Positions 12,607 through 25,165 are shown, counted from the stretch's first letter. The stretch is 64,000 nucleotides of DNA from Gigantopelta aegis (GCF_016097555.1 NC_054701.1:63741927-63805926); one strand, 5' to 3'. Translations and numbers: made by a program. Notes: generated by a model not told the origin, from the sequence alone.

Positions 12607-12609
<3 letters not shown>
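11151..12609 (+). mobile_element. Tc1/mariner element, DD35E type, inserted in a TA microsatellite
   Basis: Terminal inverted repeats begin TACTGAACAAAAAAAGAAAC on the left (11151) and are mirrored at 12585-12609 (GTTTCTTATTTTGTTCAGTA). Flanks are TA repeats, the expected target. The right arm has the same TA-rich site without the element, so it arrived after the duplication. It carries one transposase gene. Confidence 0.92.
11400..12408 (+). pseudogene. Tc1-like transposase, one late frameshift
   Basis: The likely start is the Met at 11400 (MPRIPNNLRERTIGML), although the frame is open from 11268. An N-terminal paired-like helix-turn-helix region (DVARHVGSSSRAIRNL) is followed by a second DNA-binding half with RRGCPR. 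The catalytic core shows FSDESRF, then FQHDNATSHTAR, then SPDLNPIEHVWD. By count there are 35 residues between the second D and the E. The normal C-terminal end (NSRGGHTRY) is encoded in another frame, after about 12340, so one small indel broke the gene near its 3' end; the open frame instead runs on into unrelated residues. The enzyme would cut and paste the element at TA sites. Confidence 0.9.

Positions 12610-12691
<82 letters not shown>
12610..12691. repeat. TA microsatellite
   Basis: An uninterrupted (TA)n tract of about 80 bp directly abutting the right inverted repeat of the Tc1 element. Confidence 0.95.
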
Positions 12692-12694
<3 letters not shown>

Positions 12695-13795
12695 ACGCAG
12701 AGTATGACAAATATTTTGAAAAGTCACTAGCCACAGGGCTAGTGGGTTTGTGAAAACCACTAGCCCACCAAGATAAAGCACTAGCCCAAATTCCTGATCA
12801 ATTATAACTGGATTTTTATATAATTTTTGCAACATTACACATTTACGAGTATAACGGTAAAATAAAACAAACACTTAAATCATGTTGTAACTTTCAGTTT
12901 TTTGTCGTGTCATACGTTTTGTCTTTTGTCAAGTGTGATCCATCGTCATTGTCCCGTTTTCGTTTTTGCCCTCCCCACGGGGAAAAATAATTGAGCAAAC
13001 TCTTGGTTGGTATCTAAACACACTATCAAAATAATTAAATTTAAATGAGGGTACGACAGTGTGACACACGGTAATAAGATGGTTCAGTGTATTTGGTAGT
13101 TGGTTATATATTTAGGGCCTACTATTTATGTCGCCAGGAACGGTGATGCCAAATACAGGGCATTATCCCGTGTCAGACCGATATCAAAAGAATATAACGG
13201 CGACATCTTATCTTGTATCGGCAGCTGTGACGTATTATCCAAACCGCTACACGTAATAGGCCAAGCCGAGTCATTGCATATGCGGTTACCATTAAAGTAA
13301 ATTGTTTTCCTGATTGCCGATAACCACATGTTAGCGAAGTGTTAAATTAGAAAACAATAGGTAAATAAAACAAACACTGAAATTCAAAGCATGGCTGGGG
13401 TTTACTTGATTGAGATTAACCTGTCGTCGCGATTGGTGATTTCCAAGTTCTTAGCCTAAAACATATGTGCGAGATTAACTACCACGTGACGTGTCTAACC
13501 AATCAAAACACGCATGTCATTAGACTTTATTTCCTGTGCCAGAAACTTGAAAGAGAAGGGTAAACAATGTATGCTGTAACTGTGACGATGTAGAGATAGC
13601 ATGTTACTGCAGTTTGCAGACCTAGCTCAAGTGGATTATTATTATATACTGATTGCGTTGTTGATAAACGAAATTTCAGCCGAGAGAAAAAGAAAGAAAG
13701 AAAAAAAAAAAAAAACACGATCGAGCTAGTGGTTTTGCGTTTCTCACTAGTCCGAACTTAAAAACAACTAGCCACGGGCTAGCGGATTTGTCGAA
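12692..13795. mobile_element. left-arm-only element bounded by CTAGCC boxes
   Basis: It is absent from the right arm. Near the left edge is CACTAGCCACAGGGCTAGTG (12726-12745), a hairpin in itself, followed by GGGTTTGT; near the right edge the related ACTAGCCACGGGCTAGCGG (13769-13787) followed by ATTTGT. The two boxes are in the same orientation. The same GGCTAGTG vocabulary marks the small element at 36650-36990. No coding region was found. Class unknown; non-autonomous DNA transposon is the best guess. Confidence 0.45.
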
Positions 13796-13862
13796 CGTGT
13801 GTGTGTGTGTGTGTGTGAGTATTAAAAAATTATATAGTGATGACGGCTCTGTACAGGACGTT

Positions 13863-14866
13863 CTCACCTCTGAGGACTGTCTTTCGCCATCCGCGGATTA
13901 TAACGCTTCGCGCTCTATCCGCTTTAAAGAATTTTCTCTCGGCTTGTTTTAACAGTTTTAAATTTTATTTAATTATTTTTAAATGTTAGTTTGTATGGAT
14001 GTGTGAATGTATGTTTATTTAGTTTAGTTTGGTCAGCTTCAGGTTTGTATAGGCTGGGGTCCATTATCTGGCAATAATGCACTCCATCCTTCGCCGGCTT
14101 GTCCTTAACAATTTTAGGTTTTGTTATTTAAAAATTTATAATGTGTTTGGCGTTTTTTTTAACTTTAATTGTTTACTGGCGTGCTCTTTTTAATGTGTTT
14201 TGTTTTATCCAATTTTTAAAAATTTACTTTGTTTAAAAAAAAAAATATATATATATATATATGGGTCTTCGCGTCGACCGGGTGCATTTCCTCTACCATG
14301 ATTTGTTAAATTTTAATTTTGTCCTAAGTATTTAATCTACTAAAGTTATTTTTCTGTAGGCAGGGCTGGGTTAATTACAGTGTCTTCCATCACTTGGAGA
14401 CCCCATCGCTGGTTTAGTATATTATTTGTTAGGGGAGTGGTGCTGGGTTCCGGCTGGCGCGACGGTTGGGCGGATGGGGGTGGTGGTTCGGGGTGGGTGG
14501 GGGGAGGGGGATGCCACCAGAAATTAGGGGTTAGACGCTTAGGCGTAGGCGTTTTGGATTTAGGGAGAGATAGGATTGTCTGGGGCCTTCCCCCGTCCCT
14601 CGCTCTCCCTGACCCCCCCCCCCCCCGGGCCACGCTGAAGCTACAAATGAACCCGGTATTTCCCCATAAAGGTAAATTACTGTTAGTATTATATTTTAAT
14701 ATCAACCTCCTATATATTTTTAATTTTTGAGTAAAATTCAAAATTATTCCTTTAAATTTTCTGTCCCGGAGTAGACCTCTGGCTATCCAGAACTCGACCC
14801 CGGGACAGACATGCTTGAAACCTTCGTGGTATGGAAGCATGTGAATAAATGAATGAATGAATGAAT
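13863..14866 (+). repeat. non-LTR retroposon with AATG tail, left arm only
   Basis: The right arm reads straight through this site. The inserted block begins at TCACCTCTGAGGACTGTC and ends in repeated AATG units (14849-14866). It holds C/G homopolymers at about 14616-14629 and a purine-rich, G-rich stretch at 14465-14510. ORFs of 164 and 116 codons on opposite strands overlap here and look compositional, not coding. Possibly a truncated LINE. Confidence 0.55.
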
Positions 14867-14873
14867 GTTCCTA

Positions 14874-15152
14874 TTTATTTATTTATTTCAACTTATTTTC
14901 GTGCTTATATCCAATTAAGGTTCAAGCACGCTGTCCTGGGCACACACCTCAGCTATCTGGGCTGTCTGTCCAGGACAGTAGGTTAGTTGTTAGTTGGTTA
15001 GTAGTTAGTGAGAGAGAAGAGGGTGTAGTGGCCTTACACCTACCCATTGAGCCCTTAAGAACTCGCTCTGGGTTGGAGCCGGTACCGGGCTGCGAACCTG
15101 TACCTACCAGCCTGTAGTCCGATGGCTTAACCACTACGCCACCGAGGCCGGT
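14874..15152 (-). repeat. SINE inserted behind the AATG-tailed retroposon
   Basis: The minus strand has the head GGTGGCGTAGTGGTTAAGCC with B box GGTTCGCAGCCC, body GGCTCCAACCCAGAGCG, and tail GCTTGAACCTTAATTGGA. It is flanked by the 10 bp direct repeat AATGTTCCTA at 14864-14873 and 15153-15162. It is therefore younger than the element at 13863-14866. Confidence 0.85.
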
Positions 15153-15530
15153 AATGTTCCTACACAGCACGGTTCTGCACAGGACGGTCTATAGTATAGC
15201 TGCAGTGATTGGTTACCAGTTGTTTGTCTACACGTGTACTGAGATATGAGGGGGGAAGTCAGTAATAATAAAGAAAATATATGTATATTGTGAATAATAA
15301 TCAATAAAATATATATGTGCATATGTATAACGTGTGTGTGTGTGAGTATTAATTTTTTTTATATATATATAGTGATAACGGCTCTGTACAGGACGTTCCT
15401 ACACAGGGCGGTCTAGTATTTATATACTTGAATATGGTGGAAAACACATTAACAGTAAAGGAAATAAATATATATTTTGTATATAAAGAAAATATATGTA
15501 TATTTTGGATAATACGTGGAAAAAAAAGAA

Positions 15531-15534
<4 letters not shown>

Positions 15535-15592
<58 letters not shown>
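15535..15592. repeat. TA microsatellite
   Basis: A (TA)n tract in the left arm; the mirrored tract near 57480-57495 in the right arm is much shorter, so it has expanded or contracted since the duplication. Confidence 0.9.
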
Positions 15593-15594
<2 letters not shown>

Positions 15595-15839
15595 CGTGTG
15601 CGTGTGTGAGTATTAAAAACACTTTGCCGCATAAAAACTCAACTTTGCCACCCACATTTTTTATGTACTTTTCCCAATTAGATAGACACTAAGAAAAATG
15701 CAACAAAACACATTCTGATATTTAAAATATTACTTTACTGAACAAGAACAAACTGATACGTAATTTCAAGTCACTCAGAAACCCGCAAACACTCTTCGTA
15801 ATTTAAAAAAGTACTTTCTGGTTCCTTTCTTATTGAAAT

Positions 15840-16273
15840 GAACGCCATCTTTGTGGAACTCGGCCGGGTATTGTATGTTCAGACCAATCACACGTTTTCC
15901 AAACTTCTTCCTGAGGTGTCTGTTGATGGAATTTCTCTGTTTACAATACGCTCTTGAGGTAAGCCCGTCTGCTAATCTCTACGAAATATACTTCTTCAAC
16001 TCCGAGACGTTTGAACGATTGTTCTACTGCACACAGTTTATCAAATATATCTTTTGGTTAACTGCTCCCAGAAATGTCATTTTCCCCTAACTGTACAATA
16101 ACAACATCAGGCTGAAATTGCTCAACATCATCCATCATTCCATTAGGGATGTTATCCGTTCTTAGTCCTCCACGCCCAAAGAAACGGAACTCGCTTGCGA
16201 TCCTCCGATCTCGTGAACAAAACTGCTCCAGTCTTCTTACGTAGCTACTTCCAAACAATGCGATTTTGGCCAT
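15840..16273 (-). pseudogene. SGNH-hydrolase-like gene, degraded left-arm copy
   Basis: It begins MAKIALFGSSYVRRLEQF and keeps the GENDIS block, but the reading frame is lost in its middle because a short segment present in the right-arm copy is missing around 15960-15975. The 3' part, including the DGVHF block, can still be recognised at about 15840-15870. Partner of 56774-57295. Confidence 0.75.
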
Positions 16274-16322
16274 TTTTAAGTATATATTATCGATCTCAAA
16301 ACTTGTTCTCTATAAAAGGTTT

Positions 16323-16850
16323 AACAGGTAGGAAGGAAGGAAACTCTGTTTAACGTGCCCCTATCCACAGAGGTTCGGGCACGCCCACTTCGGATTTAGC
16401 CTCTGACTTCGCCAGTGACCAACTCCGAAGCAGGAGGGCAACAGGTAACTGGCAACTGGCAACTCATTGTGCGTGCCCCTATCCACTAAGGTTCAGGCAC
16501 GCCCACCCCGGATTCAGCCTCTGACTTCGCCAGTGACCGACTCCGGGGCGGGAGGGGGGGGGGGGGGGAAGTATGTGAAAGAGATGAAGGTGACAATTTT
16601 TAATAGTGTGGTAAGACCACTTAAAAACAGAGCCAAAATTAAAAAATAATTTGGGGTCTATCATTACATATGTTTATATTTATATTAATATAAAAGCACG
16701 ATAGTTAGAATTAAACCTATAACATTCTATTGTTTTATAATATAATTAGTAGGTGCATAATTATAGTTAAATTTTCAATCGGGCAGTTCAAAAATAATAT
16801 ATACTATACTTATATATTTAATAATAATATTTATACATATATATATATAT

Positions 16851-16881
<31 letters not shown>

Positions 16882-18529
16882 TTTTATTATTTAACTTTAG
16901 CCCTAGAGGAAAAAGGATTCGCAAAGGGGGGAACCCAGCGTTACCGAGCAGTCCGGCGCTCAAACCGCCAACGCCCTATCGCACCCAAATATGCACCCTA
17001 CCACGGCGTCCCCCCCCCCCCCCCCCCCCCAGGTTATCCATATAACACAGATGGGCCGTATTTAAATGAGATGAGTGGTATGAATATAATGATATATGAG
17101 AATAACCCGCGAGCCGCCGTCTGGTGTGGTTGTGAAACGTATAAGAAGTCATTGTTGTTGATGATTGACGGGTGGATTGATCCAGTTCTTGGAGTGAGGT
17201 GCCCTCGCCGTTCTCCTCAAGCATTCGTGAGCTCTACACCCCGAGGGGTGCGCCACCTAAACGGATGACAAATGTCATTGCTATATAATCCTCGGTGTCA
17301 CCCAAGTAACCACTTATTCGTTAAGTGGGTGGCTCCGAGTACCGGTCAGGTTTTTTTTATTTGTATATATACAATTGACCGATCAAATTAATACCGTTTA
17401 AAACCTGTTTGATAATTAAAAAGAACGGGTACATGTAAATTAAAATAATAATATTTTAAAAATGCTAAGAGGAAAAATTTAACAATAATAACTCAATTTA
17501 TTATAACAATTAATTAAAAGTATAATAACTATACCATACTTAATTAAAAACTAAAACACATTCACACACAGCCATATATTCCGCCCATGAAGGGCGGCAC
17601 AGACACTGCCAGGTGTCCGCGCCGCCAAGTCAAGGCGGAAAAACAACATTCACGCAACCACTCTCACACTAGGTTCAGATTACACTTTTTGGCCAGCTAT
17701 AAGCGCGGACCAAATAGAAGACATTTATAACGGGACCGGGTTCTAATTGGTCAGAACCCGGGCCCAGAAAGCCAATCGCCCCAGCACCCAATAGTTAATC
17801 ATTCCAGTAAAGATAACAGTAAAGAGTAGACGTGCTAGCAGCGGCCAGCAGAGAAAGAAGAGAAGTGAAGCAAAAGTTTCCATACGGTTGAAATGTGGGA
17901 AGTAGTAAAGAATACCGGACAGGATAATGTCCCAAGGCTACCCACGGCAAGACCCGGCTCTCCGGATATCACCGAATGGCACCTCGGGAACACTCGTGAG
18001 CGGCATTCAGCAGTTAAGACAGAAGAAAGAATACACAGTGTGTGTTAGAAGTGAACCGGATCGATATTCGACACTCAGTATGGAAGGGTGCGTTGCGATT
18101 GGCTGAATCTCGATCCCTAGTCGGAGCCGTTTAAGATAAAAGAAAGCCAGTGTTAAGAAACAACAGGCGGAAATTGAGCGGCTGCGATTGGCTGGATTTC
18201 GATTCCCTCTCTGGAAAAAAAAGAAAGAAAGGAATGTGGATGTTACAACTCTCCAGCCAATCGCCAACATGTGAATGAAGATTATTGTGTATAGGCTGTT
18301 CGGTGTTTCTAAAATTGTTTAAAAGGAAAAAGAGATTTATTAGTATAATTAATTAAAAGGAAATAAACATTTATAGTTAAAAAGAGTTAAAATATTATAT
18401 AAAAAGTGGAAGTTATTCGGTTTGTCCACGGGAGGGTAAGGCCAGCGCCGTTACCACCGTGGACAAGGTTTGCCACCAGCCAACTGTCCGCCGCTGTAAG
18501 GTGAGTTTAGAAGTTACGGCAACAGGTAG
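16323..18529 (-). mobile_element. 2.2 kb retroposon insertion with 9 bp target duplication
   Basis: The left arm is interrupted here relative to the right arm. The direct repeat AACAGGTAG occurs at 16323-16331 and 18521-18529, and the empty site in the right arm reads GAAAGGTAG. Read on the minus strand, the insert ends in TTCC repeats (16332-16340), as a non-LTR retroposon would. Its last 230 bp hold two tandem copies of a block with CACTGGCGAAGTCAGAGGCT and GGATAGGGGCACG; a third copy lies at 63268-63342. No long ORF; there are C and G homopolymers at 16553-16568 and 17010-17030. Confidence 0.75.
16797..16872. repeat. AT-rich microsatellite inside the retroposon
   Basis: Interrupted TA repeats of about 70 bp. 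Confidence 0.7.
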
Positions 18530-19482
18530 TGTCAAGCCAAGTCTTCGTTACTCTTTTATGTATTTCAGTTTCATTATTTTGTGTTGTCACAAGCAGTAGC
18601 ATGATGCCACATAAAATTTTTACACATGTATTAAGGGATTAACTACGGCAATCTTTGATTCACAAGTCGGCCCAGTGTTCTGTCAACACATCGAGGGGTT
18701 AGTGTCAGAACCCATTATATGGTGAATTATACAAAAATGAGTTAATTACCGTGTCAGCATCATGGAAATGTGTACTATCATTTCACAATATCTCATTCAA
18801 ATCAATCATTTATTTGTGCTTTTATACATCAGAACCCAAACCAATTATCTTGTATGTCCATTTCCACAAAAAGCCAAAACCATGTTTTCAGCACTACCTT
18901 ATTCTGTCTCTCTAGAATTTTGTAGTACCACCCATAGCTGACAGACATAACACGTTAGCTTACAACACTGGATTGTGGTGGGCTGTAAACTGTCTGAGAG
19001 ATTGAATCCTAGGTGCCAGACTGCATGACACGCTAATGACACATGCTAGCTCTAAGTGTTTACATCCAGCGATGGTGTTTTATTTAAACTATCTCTGGCT
19101 GGATGTTTTGGCTTACAAAGAAATAGCAGGTAGCTAGAATTAATTGTTTACACTACATGATGACCAGTCTGTTGGTGATAATCTGAGATGGGCTGCAGAC
19201 AATGGGGGGGGGGGGGGCTGGAAGTGTTTAGTTCTTAGACATCTGGAATGTGGTAAAATGTGTGTTGTTAACTAGTTGCTGAATAAATGTCGGTTATGTA
19301 AATAGTTTAATTAGAAGTGATTGCAGAGTTCATTTATCTCTACAGAAGAAACACGCAGTTGAGAAAATATTAACTGAACAGAGACATAGAGAAACTAGTT
19401 AAAAAGGAAAGTTATTTTCCCTTATTTTAGTTTGAATAGTTACTGTGTATTAGAGAAAAAATAATATAACTAAATTAATTTG

Positions 19483-19815
19483 CCGGGGGCAGGATGTAGC
19501 CCAGTAGTAAAGTGCTGGCCTGATGTGCAGTCAGTCTAGGATCGATCCCTGTTAGTGGAATCATTGGACTATTTCTCATTCCAGCCAGTGCTTCACAACT
19601 GGTGTTACAGACCATGCTATGTACTATCCTGTCTGTGGGATGATGCATGTATTAAAGATCCCTTGGTGCTAATTAAAAAAAATAGTTGCCCATAGTTTCC
19701 TCTCTAAAATATATTTATGGTCATTAACCACATGTCTGACACCACATACCTGTAGTTGTGTTGATTGTGTCATTAAATATAAAATTGTTTTCTCTCTTTC
19801 TTTCTTTCTTTTTTT
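19483..19815 (+). repeat. tRNA-derived SINE, plus strand
   Basis: Head GATGTAGCCCAGTAGTAAAG and B box GGATCGATCCC, then CCAGCCAGTGCTTCACAAC, then AAAGATCCCTTGGTGC, tail with TTGATTGTGTCATTAAAT ending in a TTTC-repeat tract. It is the cleanest plus-strand representative of the 867-1121 family. Confidence 0.82.
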
Positions 19816-20051
19816 AAACATGGCTCCCATACACAACAACCTTAGTTAAAAATTATGAACCAGTAATGTCTGTATTGCGTAGACAATGTGAATATTATAT
19901 ATAAAAAATGAAAATAAGAATGCTGGCACAAAGATGATAAATGTTTTATGACCATACGCAATAAAATATTTTAATTTACTTAGCATAGAGGGAAATTAGT
20001 TTATATTATTTCGAAGGCATCATCACAGGATTTTAACTTTTCTAGTCATTG

Positions 20052-21551
20052 TATACTCTTCAAAAGAAGAAACGCAAAACCACATTGTCGTAACATTTGG
20101 AGAATTGATTTAATTATTGAATGGTGAGTCCGATAATTACCAAATGTTGCAGGATTGTTCACAATTCACTCTAGTCCATTGTGAGTAAGTGATAGGACAC
20201 ACCACCAAGGTCAAGGTCATCTGGAGTCAATACCGGGTGTGGCCTCCGCGTGTGTTGACAACTGCCTGGCACCGCCTGCCCATTGAAGCAACCAGAGTAC
20301 GGATGACGTCCCGGGGGATGGTGGCCCACTCGGCCTGCAAGGCTGCTGCCAGCTCGGGCAGGGTCTGGGGCTGTGGTTGTCGCTGTCGGAGGCGTCGGTC
20401 CAACTCGTCCCATAGATTCTCAATTGGGTTCAAATCCGGTGATATCGATGGCCAAGGAAGGACATTAATGTTGTTGTTCTGTAGGAAAGCCGTTGTGAGA
20501 CGTGCTGTGTGAGGCCTGGCGTTGTCATGTTGGAACACTGCGTTGGCGTTGCCATAACTGGAACGATGTGTGGCCGGAGGATCTGGTCAATGTAGCCCTG
20601 TGCATTCAGGTTGCCCTGCACGTGGACCAGGTCAGTTCTGCCAGTGTGTGAGATGGCTGCCCACACCATGACACTACCCCCGCCGAATCTGTCCACTTCC
20701 TGCACGCAGTTTGCCGCATAACGTTCACCACGACGCCTATACACGCGACATCTTCCATCATGACGTCGGAGCAGAAATCGGGACTCGTCACTGAACCACA
20801 CCTGTCTCCATCGCAGTTGAGGCCATTGTCGATGAATCTGGCACCACTGCAGTCGGAGTCGACGGTGTTGTGGTGTTAAGATGACACCTCGAACTGGACG
20901 TCTGGCACGAATTCCTACCTCACGTAGGCGATTCCGTACGGTCTGGTCGGATATCCTGCGCAAACCTGGTATTGCTGCGGCTGTGGAGGTGGCAGTAGTC
21001 AATCGTTCCCGAAGGTGGCGTACCCGGATGTAGCGGTCCTGCCCGGGGGTAGTGTCCCGTGGTCGACCGGATCTAGGGAGGTCACGTGTTGATCCATGTT
21101 GCTGGTAACGGTCCCACAGTCTGGAGATGGTGCTTGGGGACACATGGAATGCCCTGGCAACGGCCGTTCTGGATTCGCCTGCGTCTAGTCGGCCGATGGC
21201 ATTGTTTCTCTGCGGTTCACTGAGACGTGGCATGTCCTGGATTGTCAACTGTCGGCCAGATACAGAGGCCAGGCAAGCGAACACCCTGCACTTTTATACT
21301 GTCGGTGTTCATGTTGCACGTGCAGACAACGCACGTGCAGTGGTGACATGGTTTGCACGTGGCTGCGTTTTTGCGAATATTCACATTTTGGAACTTTATT
21401 GTACAGTAGCTGCGTTTTATCGAATGTAACCGTGGGAATGTGTTTGGGACATGCAATGACCTTATATTCACAAAGCATGAACCGGTAGGAAACATAAAAT
21501 CGGAGTTATAACCCATTTGTACCCTTTTGCGTTTCTTTTTTTGAAGAGTAT
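20052..21551 (-). mobile_element. Tc1/mariner element, DD34E type
   Basis: The terminal inverted repeat starts TATACTCTTCAAAAGAAGAA at 20052 and is mirrored at about 21524-21551 (ending TTTGAAGAGTATA). TA duplicates flank it. It contains one transposase gene on the minus strand and lies inside the 6.2 kb insertion. Confidence 0.92.
20227..21233 (-). pseudogene. Tc1-like transposase with one frameshift in the catalytic core
   Basis: It starts at Met 21233 (MPRLSEPQRNNAIGRLDAG), with HTH residues VARAFHVSPSTISRLWDRY, the GRPR hook, then FSDESRFLL and GGGSVMVWAAIS. The frame then changes at about 20540 and continues as MFQHDNARPHTAR, SPDLNPIENLWDEL, ending GGHTRY at the normal C terminus. The two parts sum to the full family length. 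There are 34 residues between the second D and the E. A single indel makes it inactive as it stands. It would act on its own TIRs. Confidence 0.92.
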
Positions 21552-21589
21552 ATATTTTATAGACATTATATAATATTTGACACATACTG

Positions 21590-21700
21590 TAAAACGGGTA
21601 TTATCCGCGGCAGTAAATTTTCGCGATATCAAAAATGCAGGCAGTTCGCGGTTTTTAATTTTCGCGGTGTCATGGTTTTTGTTTTTTCTTTTTTGTTTGT
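21590..21700. repeat. short TTTTCGCG-type repeat
   Basis: AAATTTTCGCGATATC and ATTTTCGCGGTGTC lie within 60 bp, next to GGGTATTATCCGCGG. Such words recur in short fold-back repeats of marine invertebrates. Only a fragment can be delimited. Confidence 0.35.
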
Positions 21701-22890
21701 TTGTTTTTTAAATTACTAACACGTACAAAACTATACTTTGGTACATAACATTAAATCGATACTAGAGTGGTCAACAGAGGTATACGTAATATTATCCCTT
21801 TCTGAGCGACTCCGCTAAGTGCTGCAGCCACATGTCCAGCGGCGACCACACTGTGTATACAATTAATGAAATTAATCCAGGATGTGGTTCAATCAAATAT
21901 CCAGAAAGTGTGAAATAAAGACAAACACTTGTACTAGTAATCTTGTTTTAATGTTTAAACACCGGTTGTTAAAAACGTCTCACCTCTTTTGTTTTTGTCA
22001 CTTGTCGATGACGTTTTTCCGGAAGTTTACAAACCCATTTGTGTCCCTTATTTTGATTGGCCAATTAAAAATGGCTCATTATGCTAATTTCTAAATGTTT
22101 ATTCATAGCTTAACAAACGAATGTCTGTTCCAAAAATCAACTACATTTAGCGTTATGGCAGGTTCAGTTTTGCAGTGGTTAAAACAAGCTCGGACAAACC
22201 TGAAATACATATAGTAGTTGAAAATGAATTAGTAGATAAAGGTCAAGCATTTTTCTTTAAATTAGAGTCCGTTCATATTATAACTAATTGGTTAGAAGAA
22301 GCGACCCCTTTATGTAAATGACATAACATAAATATGCATAGTACTAATAAATATTGTTCATTGTAGTAGTTGAAATGTATGCACATTCATATTTTCTGGG
22401 CTAAAATATCTAGATATTACTACACTAATTGGAATAATTGTAACATTTCAGATGTTCCAATGATGGGGGATCTCTGGTCATTATAACAAAGTGGTTACTG
22501 CTATAGTGTGTTTAAATAAAATATGTGTGTGTACATGATTATCATTGTACGAGCGCATTAGACAAACATTATACTTAATCACGCACCAGATCAATGCTGA
22601 CGACGAATGCATTAAACTGTATTTAGATATTTTTTTACGCCTGATCTCATTGTACTTAATCGCATTCACTGTTATCATTATTATAATATCAATTATTAAA
22701 TTTTTTAATCAACAATCTTTATTCAATGAACAAATTAAAATGTTTCAAAACATTGACAATCAGAACATGAAACTATACCTGAAAATGTGTCTTATTTTTT
22801 ATCTACAGTTACCGCAATGTATTTGCAATTTATATATAATAAGACTAGTAGAGAAGTTCATTCCTGTACACGCATACAGTATATCACCCA
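21701..22890. other. no gene seen
   Basis: AT-rich DNA. ORFs of 65-118 codons at 21882-22094 and 22481-22901 lack motifs and splice signals that would make them convincing. Confidence 0.35.
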
Positions 22891-22892
22891 TG

Positions 22893-23185
22893 TCAGCATA
22901 GTTCAGTGGATATATGATTGATTGCCCTTAGTGGACCCATCGGCTTTTGTCTTACTTCAAACAGTGCCCAGGACTGGTACATTAAATTAAAGATTGTGGT
23001 ATGTACTTTCCTGTCAACGAGGAAGTGCCTACAAATGATACCTAGTAGCTGTTTTCTTGGAGCAGCTACTATGCTGGTGACAATTTTCCTTTTCCATTTT
23101 ATAGGCCAAGTGTCGAAATACCTCACAGAGAGGACATATAAAAATATGTGCTTGCGTGCCATTAAATATTTCTTTCCCATCCATG
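22893..23185 (+). repeat. decayed tRNA-derived SINE
   Basis: Head remnant GCATAGTTCAGTGGATA, middle GTGCCCAGGACTGG, tail GTGCCATTAAATATTTCTTTCCC matching the family's CGTTAAATA...TTCC end. It is more diverged than other copies. Confidence 0.5.
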
Positions 23186-23934
23186 CCAATATCCAACTAG
23201 TTAATAAACCTTAACGGCGCATATATATTAGGGTAGCCAGGATTTTATACTGGGGGTGGAGTGGGGATAGAGGGCACTGCTTTTACACATGTTATGGGGC
23301 GACATGTATTATAAAAGTTGGTATTGTGAAAAAAAGAGGTATATTTGAGAAGGAAAGGTCCTCTTGTACCCAATCCCTGGCTACCCGGATACACCAGTGC
23401 ATATATGTGCAATTTAAAGTATATCAATCAATAGATTTTGGTTTCAACACAGTTATCTTTAGTAGTATTACTTGAATATTTAAAATATACTCAACAAAAT
23501 GAATTAAGGACCAGTGTTAATCACAGATAACTTGTAAACATTGTTTCAGTAATATCTGATCCATGTTACATGCAAACATCTTGCACACAATGAGTTTTTT
23601 TGTGCATTTTTGTAAAACCTATGAAAATGCGTATTCTGCTAGAAATCATTACACGTTGATTGTAAATATATTTGTCATTTTATTCACTTTAAATTGCTGT
23701 TTAAATATTAAGTTAAAGAACATTTGTTTTAGAACATGTTAAAACGTAGACACTTTACAACGAATGGAAACGTTTAAGAAAAAAATGCCGAATATAGTTA
23801 CTGGCCCTGTATTCATTTTGAATCGTTAAATTACTGTGTATCAAAATTCATTAAACATATTAACTTATCTTAACTGTTGAATTAACATTATTAATTCAGT
23901 CAGTACCTCAACACTACAGATATGGTGCAGTTTA

Positions 23935-24085
23935 CTCTGATAGCTTACATTTCGTGTTTAATTAGTGTAATAAATATACCTGTTATAACTGGTATGATAG
24001 CTTACATTTCATGTAATAATTAATGTAATAAATATATCTGTTAAAACTGGTATGATAGCTTACATTTCATGTAATAATTAATGTT
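23935..24085. repeat. short tandem repeat, about 64 bp unit
   Basis: ATAGCTTACATTTCATGTAA recurs at 23998 and 24055, with a first variant at 23940. Each is followed by TAATTAATGT or a variant and ATCTGTTAAAACTGGTATG. About 2.3 units. Confidence 0.75.
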
Positions 24086-25165
24086 TTCAGGATTTGCTTT
24101 GCTTAACAAATAGTTTTTCTAAAGTTTTTAAGTGCTTCTAGCAACCTGCTACAATACCAGGGAACCTGATTCACCATCTCAGTGTAGGATAAGGTTACTG
24201 TGCACACAGCTGGAAACACCCATGACCCTTGCCAGTGTCTGCCATCCAGAGATAATTTGTTATTGTTTACAATTACTTCCTGCCTCCAGTACATTTTCAA
24301 AGTATTAACAACACAGGCCCAATTAGGTGTTTCAGAGCTGCTGCGAAATTGAACGTTTACAGTATGCCATGTGGACTCACTGCAAGATAACATTATTCTT
24401 CACTTGAGATTTCACACAATTTGTCACATGCTGGGCTGTAAGAAACACTGTTTATAAAATAGCTTGCTCTGGCATGCTTGTTGGAGCGGTTTGTATTCAA
24501 ATTCCAGGTGCCAGAATAAATTAAATATTTCTTCATCTAATTACACCATGATCTATTATTATTATTAGCAGACAAAACTTTTAAGTTTTATACTAAAAAA
24601 AATAACTGCTAGCATCTAAAAGCAAAATGTTTAGCAAAAGTTAAGTTTCCGATTTTTAAGTTCATTCCAAAGTTTTCAGTGCAGTTTTCTCAGATTGAAG
24701 TGGGAAGGAGATAAGTGGTTCTGGCACTAACCCCTCGACATCACAATACAACTGCTTCTACATAGTCACTTGTGGTTACGTGGTTAATTGGTTGTTTATT
24801 TAAGTTAATTATAATCTGTTGGTATGTGAGTTTGTCTGGCGTAAGTAATATAGTACACCATTATGCATGAACATGAATACAATTAACCGTCATTTTTTGC
24901 AATTTAGTTTCTTTTGTTTTATTTTTAACTGTTTCTGTATTCTGTGACGTATCCCTACTCTTATTTTTATCATTTGTCTATATATTTTTGTGTTTCATTT
25001 CCAAACAGTGCTTGCCAAATATTGTCGAAAGATACGTTCATTTTTGAATTCAGTCAATAATATTTGAATATTTGAGTTTTTCAATACTATTATTCAAGAA
25101 AATCAGAAAGTTGAAGACGTTTTCACCCTTGAAGTTTGTCGCGGCTGCGAAGCAGGTAATATTTC

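Larger units (their letters stand above)
18613..24832. mobile_element. 6.2 kb left-arm-only insertion, origin unclear
   Basis: The right arm is continuous across this point (GCATGATGCC joins GTCTGGCGTAAG). Near its two ends the block carries an inverted pair, CGAGGGGTTAGTGTCAGAAC at 18690-18709 and, reversed, GGTTCTGGCACTAACCCCTC at 24719-24738 (two mismatches in about 22 bp). It could be a large DNA transposon with subterminal repeats or a translocated genomic piece. It contains two SINEs and a complete Tc1 element but no other gene I can support. Confidence 0.5.

Noticed and set aside
12488-12874. Tyr-Ile repeat proteins
   Set aside because: Translations of the TA microsatellite.
14346-14840. 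164-codon proline-rich ORF (and 116 codons on the other strand)
   Set aside because: Lies in an inserted retroposon with C/G homopolymers; open in both strands because of composition, no motif.
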